Below are positions 21,661 to 32,009 of a stretch of 44,636 nucleotides of DNA, piece by piece. Position 1 is the stretch's first letter. Every line of letters starts with the position of its first letter. Source of the DNA: Rodentolepis nana (taxonomy: Eukaryota > Platyhelminthes > Cestoda > Cyclophyllidea > Hymenolepididae); contig UZAE01012362.1 in the NCBI GenBank assembly GCA_900617975.1, positions 1 to 44,636 on the forward strand, in the 5' to 3' direction. The notes beneath the pieces were generated by a model. It worked only from the letters and a program-made list of their open reading frames with translations. It was not told where the DNA came from and ran no database searches. A program made the translations under genes and the position numbers.

Positions 21661-22035
21661 ATAGCGGATTGCTACGCTAGTTGAGCCTGACTGACTCAAA
21701 AATCTCTATGGTAGATTCTCCTACATCTAGCTAGACTCCCAAAACCGGCTAAGCTATAGCCCAGCTATAAAGGAAACAGACGTGTAGCACGTTTATTCAG
21801 GACGTATATTGCGGATCAAGTGTACCCGCTTATTCAGGACGTATATTGCGGATCAAGTGTGTACACACAGAGTATATTGTGGATAAAGTGCACACGCAGG
21901 GGTACGAGTATTGCGGATAAAGTGTACACGCAGGAAGCTTAATCATGATCTGGATGGCGGATTAGGTTAAACAAACAGAGGTGAATGATTGGTTACTGTT
22001 TTTACGGTCGCACCTCCCAATCCTGGCGTGCAGGC
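21661..22035 (-). repeat. Dispersed repeat beta, inverted copy
   Basis: The reverse complement matches 26343-26619 and 32871-33117, from CCAGGATTGGG near one end to GTAGCAATCCGCTA near the other. Unlike those copies it contains an expanded tandem array at 21793-21935. No ORF and no clear terminal inverted repeat. Class unknown. Confidence 0.65.
21793..21935. repeat. ~37-nt tandem array inside repeat beta
   Basis: Two near-perfect 37-nt units start at 21793 and 21830 (TTATTCAGGACGTATATTGC...GGATCAAGTGT). Two diverged units follow around 21872 and 21908 (GTATATTGTGGATAAAGTG, GTATTGCGGATAAAGTG), with spacings of 37, 31 and 36 nt. Confidence 0.8.
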
Positions 22036-22054
22036 ATGCGATGACGTGTCCCAC

Positions 22055-22345
22055 AATGGTTTAATGATTCTGAAGCACATTTATTTACGTTTTTCAAAGA
22101 TCACGCTACTTCAAAAACATTCCAAGCCAGATCGCCATCATTATTCATATTATATTTATAAAATAAATAAATATTTATAAAATGACATCATGAACCGATT
22201 AGCACCTCTTTGAAAGTGGACTATCTTAAAAGAATTTGTCAAATGTAATTGCGATGAAGCATTGATTATCGAGAGTTTTTAAGGTGGAATTTGGTATTTG
22301 AGAGACATCTGATGCATGCCAGACACACGATCTTCCTATAATTTG
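22055..22345 (+). other. Copy E intron 4, 5' part
   Basis: Closely matches intron 4 of B at about 17702-17975 (GATTATCGAGAGTTTTTAAG is shared). Exons 1-4 of E are absent: repeat beta lies directly to the left. Confidence 0.75.
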
Positions 22346-24562
22346 AATGTTAATTTTTTATTTTTTATTTTTTTTATTTCAAATGGCAGGCTTTATGATA
22401 TTTATCATTAGCCCTTAATCTTTGACTTCAGCTTCCCCCAAGAGGGAGGGGGGTACATTTATAGCAGTTAATTAATAGCAATTCATTAGCTGTCTTCTTG
22501 CTTCCCAGTATCTTTGGCTTTCCGTACTTGTCTTTAGGGCTGGACACCGAATCAAGTGGGTCTTATCCATTTCCTCCTGTAGGTTACATAGAGGGCATGT
22601 GGGTTGAGTGTATACTCCCAATCTATGAAGGTGTTTTGCCAAGCAATCGTGTCCGGTACGTAGTCTAAACTCAGCAACGGATTCGATTCATGGCCAGTTG
22701 GGTATTTCGGAGATTGCCACTGTCTACTGTTTCTCCTTTGTTCGAGCTTTAATTTCGTTGCACCTTGAGGTCTGGAATTCTCTCCTGATTAAGGCCTTCA
22801 TCGTGTGGAAAGACATGGGCCGGTCCATGCATTGCAAAATCGTTGTCCCCTTCTTAGCAAGTGTGTCAACTACATCAATGTCTGCTAATGAGTTCATGGG
22901 GAGAGAGAGGCTTTTTGGTTTGTCATCGATTTGTAATGCTTTCTTCAGTTCTATGGCTTTCTGCATTAGACCAGATTGCGTTTTCAGGTGTCTTGGTCTA
23001 TTCTCATAGGTGCTGAAGAACTTGTCCATGGAAATGCGCAGTAGCTTCTCGTATAGGATCAAGGCCTTCTCTTTGATAAGAGAACCTATTGTGGTGCTTC
23101 CTGTAACTAGAAGCATTGCATCAATGGGTGTTGATTTTATCCCTCCAGTAATTAGTCGTAATGCTTGGTTATGTGCCTTCTCGAGTGGTTTGAGAGTCAC
23201 CTCTGTGGCTGTAATGAGTGGCTCACAGCAATACAACATTATTGGCTGAATTAGCATCTAGTAAGTGGTGTTGAGAGTTGAGCGCGCACAGCCCCATACG
23301 CTACCAGCAAGACGCTTTAGTACATTCAGTCTATTGGAGACTCGTTCTGCTATTTTAGCAATGTGACTTTTCCACGTTAGCTTTGTGTCAAAAGTCATTC
23401 CGAGATATGTGAACTCATCGGTTTTTTCTATGTTANTGTCTTCCTTAATTTCACCAAACTGTCTTACTTGTATCTTTATATCTCTTGAAGATTTTCTGAC
23501 AAAAGGGTTTTTCTTTTGCATGTGGAAATAGAACCTCGCAATGCAGTTAGCTATTTCGGTGTCGGTGGTAAGCGATTTGCTGTTTAAGCGTATTGGTTCT
23601 TTCTTGAGTCTTTCTCTGTTGTTTTGCAGGTTTCTCAGAAATTTGAAAGTGCGTTGGCTATCACTTTGATAGTTTATATTTGAGATGAACTTGTCGAAAG
23701 AAGTGCGTTTAGCTTGTAAGATGACTTGCCTTAGGACATCTGTTTGTCGTCTCCAGGCTTTTATGTCTTCCGTTCTTCCAGTCTGATCAGCAGGGTTGCG
23801 AAGGACGTCCCACTTTCTTTTTAGTTCCTCAAGGTGTTTAGACCAAAACACTCGAAAGTGTTTAGTCTTGGCTCGGGAAATGGTTTTTTTTGCAGATCTG
23901 ATCATAATATTCGTGATAGCAGTGCAAAGTTTGTCAGGAAGTTGGTTGAAGTTGAGTGGACTTGTGTGAAGTTCATTCTCCAAAAGGTTAGTGAATCTAG
24001 ACTAGTCAGCCTTTTTGAAGTTCCATGATAGCTTAGTTGGCACTTTCCTTGACATGCTTTTGCTACCGATGGTAATACTAGCAATGACTGGTTTGTGACC
24101 AGAACCAGGATCGTCAATTATTTTGCGGCGTGTATGCCCACTGATATCGCTTGAAGCCAAGAGTAAATTAGGAGTTGTTCTGGATCCATTGTAGTGCAAA
24201 TATGTATCCGGATCCTCATTGCTGTAAATAAGTTCCAGAATGTTGCTGTTTAGCATGTTTCCAATTTCCTTACCAGCTATGTTAGTATCCTTGTAGCCCC
24301 ATCTGGTGGAGTGGGTGTTGAAGTCTCCTAGTACTATGGTTTTGTGTGAGATGTTCAGAGTGTCAAAGTTGGGACAATTCTGGGGTGGATTTTAGACTGC
24401 ATATATCTTGATGTGGTTTTGACATTTCCAAACATTTAATCTGATTATTTCACATATGTCTTGTGTCGAGCCCATACTCTTGATTAGGTTGTAGTGTGAG
24501 GTGAGGACTTCTTTAACTCCAGTTAGAATTCCAATTGCAACTTGCCATTATTTAGGTAGATT
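22346..24562 (-). mobile_element. 5'-truncated, internally deleted LINE in copy E intron 4
   Basis: Non-LTR retrotransposon on the minus strand. The A-rich tail (T-rich on plus, 22346-22381) is followed by a 3' UTR and then one long degraded frame containing endonuclease, RT-flanking and C-terminal domains. It begins inside the endonuclease at 24562, where the B-like intron resumes with TGTACAGATTGTAA. Compared with B, about 18 nt of target are missing at the insertion and no clear target duplication is visible. The frame also matches the LINE at 44 kb closely. The family resembles the I/Jockey group. One ambiguous base (N) is at 23436. Confidence 0.85.
22472..24562 (-). pseudogene. LINE ORF2 remnant: endonuclease, RT edges, C-terminal zinc motif
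   Basis: One reading frame with point stops (at least at 24002, 23258, 22724 and about 22682). In order it holds the endonuclease part with GDFNTHSTRWGY at about 24310 and GSGHKPV near its end; a linker region (WSKHLEELKRKWDVLRNP); the N-edge of RT (IANCIARFY); then directly the post-palm piece YLGMTFDTKLTWKSHIAKI. The catalytic RT palm with its YADD-type motif is missing, so a large internal deletion falls at about 23525-23530. LADIDVVDTLAKKG looks like the last motif of an RNase H domain whose core is also lost. The end is EFRLRTGHDCLAKHLHRLGV followed by CPLC...H-x4-C and the stop at 22472-22474. It is non-functional for its own mobilisation. Confidence 0.8.
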
Positions 24563-24589
24563 GTACAGATTGTAATTTGAATGTTCCTT

Positions 24590-24591
<2 letters not shown>

Positions 24592-24620
<29 letters not shown>
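24592..24620. repeat. (TA)n microsatellite in copy E intron 4
   Basis: Same position relative to exon 5 as in B. Confidence 0.95.
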
Positions 24621-24622
<2 letters not shown>

Positions 24623-24698
24623 CTGTAAGCAAATTCTATATCTTCTATGAAAATGATTTTAAAATAGCCTGTTACTAACTTCTTCGTCATTATCTTAG

Positions 24699-25162
24699 CT
24701 CCCTTGAACTATTCACATTCCATTATGGGCAATAACCTTCCAACCAAACATTACCCTTCTGATGAATCTGTTGAGAACAACGCAAAATTGAGTGGCGAAG
24801 CCGCAAATGAGGAAAAGCGCGTAACTTATGATGTATCCGAAAAGACCTTTAGACAAAAAGGTCGTTTTGATGCTCACAAACGAAGACGTAGTGACGAAAA
24901 TCGGTTCGCATGTGAAGTATGTGAAAAGCAATTTGTTCATAAATCTGCACTGAATTCTCACAAAGTGGTTCACAGTGACGAAAAATCGTACAATTTCAGT
25001 GAATGCAAAAAGACATTTAAACGTCAATCGGATTTAGTTAGCCATATGCGTACCCATAGCGCAGAAAGGCCCTACAAATGTGGAATATGCCAACAAGCTT
25101 ACAAGCGTAAACATCATTTGACTGGACATTTGCGTACCCAATGTGAGGAAAGGCCCTTCTAA
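24699..25162 (+). pseudogene. Zinc-finger copy E, last exon, truncated by a nonsense codon
   Basis: Close duplicate of gene B exon 5 with the same acceptor (TTATCTTAG) and TACTAAC branch-point-like site. The first finger has no cysteines, as in B (YDVSEKTF). Finger 2 (CEVCEKQF) is complete. Finger 3 has lost its first Cys (FSECKKTF) and finger 4 ends with Gln in place of the last His. A GAA-to-TAA change after ERPF ends the frame at 25160-25162, and decayed finger sequence continues to about 25480. With no exons 1-4 and a LINE in the intron, E is almost certainly dead. Confidence 0.78.
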
Positions 25163-25259
25163 TATGGACAAATTTAAACAAGGATTCAAAAGTAAAGACA
25201 CTTTAAATGTACATAAGCGCACACAAACGGGGGAAAACCATATATATATGTAGTGAATG

Positions 25260-25880
25260 CAACAAATAATTTTTGACTCGACAATATATGGAAGCACTCT
25301 TGCTTGAGCATGCTTACATTTGCAATGTATGGGGAAGTAGTTAAAGCATCTAAACCACTTGAAAGGACACATGGCTTGCCAAGCTTGAGATTAGCTATTT
25401 AATTGTAGTGTACATGGAATGGGGTTTTCAACTATAGATGATTGGAATTTATACAAATGGCTCATACTTGTGAAAATCAATAAAATTTTAAAGAGAATGG
25501 GCCAAAATATGTTGTATAAATTTTGTTTCCTATGGCGTAACAGCTCCATTTAAGAGAAATACCTCCCAGAAACGAAGGTGGCAAAAGTTAAAGCTTTTAA
25601 AATGATATTTGAATGCACGGGAGGAACACATGGAGATGAAAATTTGCTTGGAATTAATGAAAATGATAGAAGACCTCAGAATAAATTTAACTTGAATCTT
25701 CTAATTTAAAGTTAACTTCATTTATCAATGTGTTTCGTCTCCTCAATCCAATTAGAATCCAGTTTTTTTCAATGTACTTTTGTTATCACTGCGTGGGTTA
25801 TCGAGTCACAGCAGACACTGAGAGAAGAAAGATAAAACTATATTATTCTGATTATTATTAACACATCGATTATTTAGTAG
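25260..25880 (+). repeat. Duplicated 3' flank shared by E and B
   Basis: Matches about 18690-19225 downstream of B (CTGCGTGGGTTATC, CAGACACTGAGAGAA). The duplication that made E therefore ran from intron 4 to more than 0.5 kb past the gene. 25890-26250 shows nothing recognisable. Confidence 0.6.
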
Positions 25881-26342
25881 ACAAGAATAACTAGTAATGT
25901 TTCGATAAATTAATTAAGAGTCAAATACACGCTATTGGCAAAAATAACAACCACCAAGAAACCTCTCCCACACTTCTTATTAACCTTATCGAAAAGTGTC
26001 AAAAATTGGTTAGAAGTATAACGTGCTAAGCTGAATAAAAGCATTCATTGGACAAAGATCATGTAGAGTGACGTAAGAAAACAATCTGCTCAAATTTAAT
26101 CATTTATACATTGACCTTAACAGGGAGTTGTCGCAAGGTTTACTATTTTCAATGTATTCATCAATGGCATAGGTGAATACCGCAAACAGTGTAGGGAAAT
26201 GCCAAGACAATCTCAGGGGGTTTCAATGTGCGTTCTCAAATTGATGAAAATTAAAACTGAAAACTCCCGTCGAATATAGTAATTTCAAAGACTTATGAAT
26301 GAATTTTGACCTATTTCCTAGCTTCATAAATAAGTCTTAAGC

Positions 26343-26619
26343 AGGCCAGGATTGGGTGGTGCGGCAATGCAACACTGTGTGCAGCCACCATGGAAGCGCT
26401 ATTCAATCGTAATCTTAAGTTTGTTAAACCTAATCCGCTAAGCTAATCGTGAATAAGCACCCTGCGTGTGCACTTTTTAAATCACTGCGTGTGTGAACTG
26501 TGTGTGTTCTAGGTTTATGTGCGTTCTTCTACCATTTGTAATAACAGTCGATTTCGGGAGAAATGCCCAATAAGGGATTTCTGAGTGAACCAAGCTATAA
26601 TAGTGTAGCAATCCGCTAC
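26343..26619 (+). repeat. Dispersed repeat beta, direct copy 1
   Basis: Begins GGCCAGGATTGGGTGGTGCG and ends GTAGCAATCCGCTAC. It sits within the segmental duplication, so this and the 32.9-kb copy are one insertion duplicated. Confidence 0.65.
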
Positions 26620-27319
26620 TCCCTCTTTTATTTTAAATGACCCGTTTTAAGAGATATGATCTTCGGAGCTGCAGAAAAAATTCTAAATCAATTCAACAAT
26701 AATCAATGAGGTCATTCATGTCATTAAATTAAATTTAACAAAAATAATTATTATTCATTATTTAGGTGAGGCGTAAACGCATTAAGATTATAAAACAGAT
26801 TGATGCATACGTGAATATCAAACCTAAATTGAAGTATATAGGTTAAAAATACAACTTTTTATTGGGATTTGGAAAATTAAACTGCAAAATAATTAATTAA
26901 ATTTTATATAAAATATTCAAATTTATATAAATGTGGCCTCTTATAAGGATTTATTGTTGTGTCAAAAATGTTTTACTTTACAATAGTGAGCTGATTCAAA
27001 TTTAGCAAACAATTGAAAATAAAATTTTAAACATGCTTATTTTATGTTAAAACATGCTCGATTTATGTTAATGAAGAGTAAAACACTTTGAATTTAAGCC
27101 TCAATAATGATTTAATTGTACAATTAAATAATTTACGATTAGTTGATTAGAAATGAAAAAATGAAGAGAAGAAGAAGCAAATAGATTAAATGACTGAACG
27201 ACCGCTACATTAGAAAATGTAGAAGCCTTGAAGCAGATTTCTAAAAAAATGCATTTTACATTTAAAATATATTTTGAATAAATAACTGGAGGATTCGTGA
27301 TCTTCCAAAATTACCAGCC

Positions 27320-27400
27320 TGCTTTTTTTGTGAAATTGGAGTGGGACGTTTTTCCTACTAGATTTTGGTTATTGAATAGGTATTTTAGCACAGATCAAGA
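27320..27400 (+). pseudogene. Relic zinc finger
   Basis: Reads FFCEIGVGRFS before stops. It is paralogous to the better preserved relics at 34971-35060 and 37741-37830. Position within the finger fits C1, F8 and hydrophobic 14, but the second Cys and the His pair are gone. Confidence 0.35.
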
Positions 27401-27894
27401 ATATTTGCGTCTAATAATCTTCCACATTAAACTTTAAAATTTAAGAACAAATGAAGAATTTTTCACACTAGTGTTTTTGTTATTCTATAGGTATTTTAGT
27501 ACAATTCAAAAGTATTTGCATTAACTAACTTGTTATATTTAATTAAATTATAAGGGGAGACAACGTAATCAGGAAATTCATAAATTCTAAAGAAAAAAAC
27601 AGAAAAAAATATCGCGTATTACAATTTGAAACGCAGGCGTTTAAGGTTTTGGATAAATTAGTTTCAATCAAGTAAAATGCGAATCATGCAAAGTCTAAAT
27701 GATCTTTTTACTCATAAAATGCAACGCTATTTAAACAGCGTTTTCTTAATTTCAAGCTCAAAAAATGTGTTCAAGAGATGACAGAATGCACATTTTTCGA
27801 AAGTATATCCAATTCATAAAAAAAGTCTACCATTCATCTTATCATCACAAATCTTAAGTCACGTGTTTTTCTTTGACACTTATGTTTTATACTA

Positions 27895-28224
27895 GGGGTG
27901 CGCAATAGACTTAACTCCACGTAGTGCACCCTGGGCACCGTATGCTCATGCGGCAAAAAATTCTATTGATTGGTAGTTGGCTTCTGACTTCAAACTACTA
28001 TGGCCCGACTATTTGTCTTATTTGACCCCTTCCACAATACTCATTTTACCTTTTTTACGCCTTTGTGTCCGCCGGTCTGCCTCTTTTACATCTGCGAATC
28101 ACTTTTCTGTTCCACATCTCGACTTTTTGCCACCATGATGTTTCTTTACCTCTCTGTGAAATCAGCTCCAGAGCTAATGATAACTATCTAAACGCCTGTC
28201 ATTTGATCTAAAAAAATAAATCTA
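27895..28224 (+). mobile_element. Short LINE-derived element, copy S5
   Basis: Starts GGGGTGCGCAATAGACTTAA and ends AAACGCCTGTCATTTGATCT plus an A-rich tail. The paralogous site near 38310 lacks it. Flanks share ATGTTTTA/ATGTTTAA, a possible imperfect target duplication. Confidence 0.75.
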
Positions 28225-28739
28225 AATGTTTAATGCAACTACTTATTTGATCTAAAGTAGGTGATTAATGGATTTAAATAATTATCAATGCAGTCTATAA
28301 AGGTACACAACAGCTGAGTGTTTTGGAAATTTTTCTTTTCTATAACTTTTAATTCATGAACAATGGTATAGGATGTTATATGGATTGAAGGATATTTAAT
28401 TTCCGTTACTCACCAGCATATCATCTTACCATAGGGAAATTTTGTGAAAGCAATGCTAAATAGCATGCATTGAAACGCCGTTGAGGCCCCTTATAACTAA
28501 AATGTCAGTTTCAATTATTTTAATAGAGCGTAGACTGTTTTTGGAGAATAAGTCGAATAATTTTTAAAACAAAGTTTAATTACGTAATAAAAGCAAGCCA
28601 ATGTTCCGTCGGAATGCTTTCTTGTTGTTAGTTATGTCTTAAGAGATTTGATGCAACTGGCAACGGGCATGTCTTGAATGATTGTAACGTGATATTCACA
28701 ACCTGATATGTGAACAACATTTTCATGTTCTGTTCTAAT

Positions 28740-28890
28740 TCAAGACTGTCATTGCGTACTCATAAATACAGATCCAAACCTCAAGATATTGTTCGAAATC
28801 TGTGTTAACCATGCTAAAATTTGGAGCACTACTAATTTAAATAGAATCAATTGCTATGTTTCCCAACAATGAACAAATGGGTTTGGCTGC
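28740..28890 (+). repeat. Small duplicated segment
   Basis: Matches 20460-20600 and about 43660-43790 (AATAGAATCAATTGCTATGT). It ends abruptly where a finger relic starts at about 28895. Confidence 0.6.
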
Positions 28891-28899
28891 TAGAACGTC

Positions 28900-29055
28900 T
28901 GTGAGGAATTTGAAAAGCAAATATATCGTAAATATGAACTGAATGTACACAAACAGATCCACAGCGGCGAAAATCCTTTCAAATGTAGAGAACGTAGTAC
29001 ACCATTAAGAATAAATTCTCATATGACATTTACTGGAGAAATATTCAAATTTGCT
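28900..29055 (+). pseudogene. Copy G: relic fingers of a diverged subfamily
   Basis: Open frame CEEFEKQIYRKYELNVHKQI followed by HSGENPFKCRE. This is one finger with its second Cys lost but its His pair kept, a good linker, and a second finger reduced to one Cys. The KYELNVHKQIH string recurs at about 38700 on the other strand, so this is a separate finger lineage from A-F. Confidence 0.6.
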
Positions 29056-29366
29056 TCTATAATCTACTACTACATGAATGTGAATGCATTTTTGCTTGAG
29101 TATAATAAGCGGCATGATTGCTGTTAAATTATCACGAATATGTAAAGGATTGCTTTGTGTTGAAAAATATCATATTTGAACTGATCGTCTTTTGAAATTT
29201 GTATTACTTTATTTCACCTGAATTTCTATTGATTTTTGTCTGCATAGTTTGGCCATGTGCACGCTATTTTGAATAGTTTGCTGATTGAAATCTTGATCAA
29301 TACTGCAAATTCATTTTATTAAATGTCACTGTAAACCGATAAATGCATCACGAATAACCAATTGTT

Positions 29367-29561
29367 ATGAAAAGAGTTCAAAGATGTCAATGTGGTGCGA
29401 CTTCAATTCAAAGACATCTGATGCAAAACCATAAGTACGATCTTCCTATACTATGTATATTCCTTTCTAAATATCTTGGAGTAGTCAAAACTACTACAAC
29501 CGTTGTAAAACGGAGAAAGAGGTTATTATGCAGATATATTTCATTTTTGGCTCCCCTCTAG
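29367..29561 (+). pseudogene. Copy G: exon-like segment with one C2H2-type finger
   Basis: Reads RCQCGATSIQRHLMQNHKYD, a compact finger (C-x-C-x8-H-x4-H). The homologous segment survives only as stop-ridden sequence inside intron 4 of B (about 17895-17965) and E (about 22275-22335), sharing AGACATCTGATGCAAA. This suggests the ancestral gene had one more finger exon between exons 4 and 5. In G the frame runs on to 29561 without a clear donor. Confidence 0.4.
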
Positions 29562-29620
29562 GAGACGAATTCAATCATTGGAGATAATTGCCTCCTTACA
29601 TGTAAATATCAATAGGCCGT
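29555..29620 (+). pseudogene. Copy G: start of exon 5, decayed
   Basis: Aligns with the first codons of exon 5 of B and E: GGCTCCCCTCTAG..., TTCAATCATTGGAGATAATT, then CCTCC. No fingers follow, so the array is lost. Confidence 0.5.
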
Positions 29621-29771
29621 GCTATTTGGTCTTCACACTTTGTGTAAAAACAGATTTTATTTATAATATTCTATACAAAATAAAAATTGAAAAAAAATTT
29701 TTCAAAAAATCACAAAACGTCCATGAAAAACCTCGATTGGCTGAACAAACATCCTGAACGTAGCTTTTAGG

Positions 29772-29896
29772 ATTGCGCGTTCACAGCCCCATACGCTGCC
29801 AGCAAGACACCTCATTACGTTATGACTTATGGAGATGTGTTACGCCGCTTTAGCAATGTGCCTTTTTCATGTGAGCTTTGCATCAAACATCACTCC
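29772..29896 (-). mobile_element. LINE ORF2 fragment abutting gene C
   Basis: The minus strand reads GVMFDAKLT, a stop, KRHIAKAA and, at the end, CLAGSVWGCERA, matching 23275-23400 of the LINE (GMTFDTKLTWKSHIAKIAER...LAGSVWGCARS). It directly adjoins the finger array of C at about 29897. Confidence 0.8.
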
Positions 29897-29926
29897 GTGG
29901 CGTGAACGCATATGATAAATCAAATG

Positions 29927-30342
29927 CTATTTTCTCTTGAAAGCTTGTTTGCATTCTCCGCATTCGAAGGGTCTTTTTTTACTATGGGTAGACATATGAT
30001 GAGTTAAATCTGATTGGCGTTTAAATTTATTTCCACATTTTTTGCATTCGTACGGTTTTTCATCACTGTGGACCCGTTTGTGCGAATTCAGTTCAGATTT
30101 TGTAAAATATGACTTCCCACAAGATTCACATTTAAATGATTTTACGCCTTTACGTTTGCATTTGTGAGCGACAAAATATCCTTTATAACTAAAGGTTTCT
30201 TTGCATGTATCACAAGGTAAGCGCTTTTCTTTATTTGTGGTTTTCGTAATCATTTTATCGATGCTCTCAACAAATTCATCTAAAGGATCATGTTTAGTTA
30301 GATCGTTATCGTCCACAATAGAATTGGAATTGTTCAAGGGAG
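29927..30342 (-). pseudogene. Copy C exon 5, finger array cut short
   Basis: The acceptor TATTTTTAG precedes CTCCCTTGAAC. Finger 1 lacks its last His (AHKCKRK), fingers 2 and 3 are complete (CESCGKSY, CKKCGNKF), and finger 4 (CGECKQAF) is cut by a TAG. Confidence 0.75.
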
Positions 30343-31042
30343 CTAAAAATACGAATAATATGTAGATAGCAGGCTCTTTTGACGTCCTATTTATAGCTTT
30401 TAGTTGTTTTGCTTACAGCAATAAAGGTAAGATGGTATATCAAATCACAGGGAAATCTTGTTTTGCATCAGATACTTCTCAAGTTACCTAATTAAACTTT
30501 TAAAATTACCAATAATCGAAGCTTCATCACTATTAAAGAGGAACAACTTCATTCAAGATATACGTACGCCCATGAGGTAATAACCGGATTACGATGAAAG
30601 CGACAAATATAATTAGTATATTGTTCGAGATCTGGCTCGGCAAACTCAGCAAAGAACCGTGAAAATGAACGCGCTTTATTTAAGAACAATTTTATACGAA
30701 AGAAAGTACAACAACCAGTTAAAATATGACTTCTTGCAACTCACAACACTTTTATTTGAATTTTCGTCAAGCTTATTTGTATGAATAATAGTCAAATATT
30801 TTCTGACCACCGTTTAAGATCGATTATGAATGGCTAAATATATGAGTTAACCTATGTCAAGCCAACAAATTAACCATTCTTGAAATGTCCTAAAATATTC
30901 AGACTTGCAACTACATTTCTGAAATAAATGTTTTTTTCAAAATTTTAACTAAGGGGTTAAGAGATGGAATGGATAAAAAAGGTTTCAACAAGATTTCATT
31001 TAATTCAAGTGTTGAAAACGTAAGTTTTGAAAACTGGCATAC

Positions 31043-31236
31043 CTAATGAAGTATTCGAATCCATTTTATGTTTATGAACTGCCTGGAAGTGGATTCGAAT
31101 CTCATTTCTGTCTTTGGATCTAAAATTGCAAATGGGGCAAGAAAAATAATTGATTGCAGAGTTGGTCAAGAGAGAATCGTCGATTTCACAGTGAGTTAGT
31201 GACTGCAGCCACCAGTTAGAGACAACATCGCGATCT
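31043..31236 (-). pseudogene. Copy C exon 4 with intact finger
   Basis: Open for its whole length and encodes NYFSCPICNFRSKDRNEI...HFQAVH, a complete C-x2-C-x12-H-x4-H finger. It also contains the internal TTTTAGATCC acceptor used by A, so both long and short forms were once possible. Confidence 0.62.
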
Positions 31237-31443
31237 CCGTTAATTGGTTGGAAAATCGCATGGATGAAAAAGATTAAAATCTGCGAATTATTGCAATTAC
31301 CCGAATTTAGTTTATAACAAATAAATATGCTTTCATTTTATGAATAAAAATGTATGCCAAACGCCAGATTACTCTCATTTTTTGTGAACTTAACCCCAAT
31401 TAAGCGGATTTAATTTATTCAAATTTTCATAAAAGTGACATAC

Positions 31444-31597
31444 CGAGGATTAGTTAAATTTGTGCTCGCATTTGGAGATAAAACTTGCACATCATTTCGA
31501 GAAATGTTAGGGGTGTTGACATTTGGTGTCGCGGAGCTCTGATGTGGCATTGCAGGCAAAGTCGAAAGGTTACTCCTTAATTCTTGATTCATATCAT
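31444..31597 (-). pseudogene. Copy C exon 3
   Basis: 154 nt, acceptor TATTTAG, donor GTATGT, phase 1 to 2. Open, with the STLPAM core. Confidence 0.65.
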
Positions 31598-31703
31598 CTA
31601 AATAGTGACCATAATTTATTTTAGAGATTGAGCCAAAAAATGCTTTGATGTAAAGAAATTATTCTCGAGGGAATTTAATCGAACAAACACGAAAATGCAC
31701 TAC

Positions 31704-31766
31704 CGAACATCTCTTTCATTTGCTGGTGCTCGTCTTCTAAATCCGAGTGATATATATCACAGTAAT
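31704..31766 (-). pseudogene. Copy C exon 2
   Basis: 63 nt, acceptor ATTATAG, donor GTAGTG. It encodes DYCDIYHSDLEDEHQQMKEM plus F. Open. Confidence 0.65.
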
Positions 31767-32009
31767 CTATAATTGTGTATAAGAAATAAACATTGATTTA
31801 GGATTTGGAAAAGAGAATAATTAATATTGCTTGCCTGGTAAAAATTTTGAAACAAATTCATTCAATTAATTATTGGATGTCTTTGAATTGGAAGTAGAAT
31901 ATTCCGATTTCGTCCCCGATCCCTCATTTGAGTTATTCCCGTTCAATTTGTTCAATATCTACATGGATTATGTAATTATACTAGTGTAAAACTGACAAGA
32001 TTAATGTTC

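Larger units (their letters stand above)
26250..28620 (+). repeat. Segmental duplication of 32.8-36.0 kb
   Basis: Collinear with about 32780-35960 (TATAGTAATTTCAAAGACTT, TGATATTCACAACCTGAT region, and others), with different insertions and deletions in each copy. It contains repeat beta, a relic finger near 27330 and element S5. No intact gene. Confidence 0.6.
29927..31939 (-). pseudogene. Zinc-finger copy C: headless and truncated
   Basis: All five exons are recognisable (exon 1 remnant 31835-31939, exon 2 31704-31766, exon 3 31444-31597, exon 4 31043-31236, exon 5 29927-30342). It has several lesions. The start codon and upstream flank are removed by a deletion with junction at about 31939. 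Exon 1 has an in-frame TAA after SKTSNN. The long-form acceptor of exon 4 reads ACGG instead of TAG. The finger array ends at a TAG after [11 protein letters not shown], followed by a LINE fragment. Exons 2 to 4 themselves are open. Most likely an unexpressed pseudogene. Confidence 0.75.

Noticed and set aside
21793..21935. CRISPR-like array
   Set aside because: Units are contiguous tandem repeats without unique spacers, in a eukaryotic repeat.
22698..23249. Plus-strand ORFs over the LINE
   Set aside because: Antisense to the clear ORF2 domains on the minus strand.
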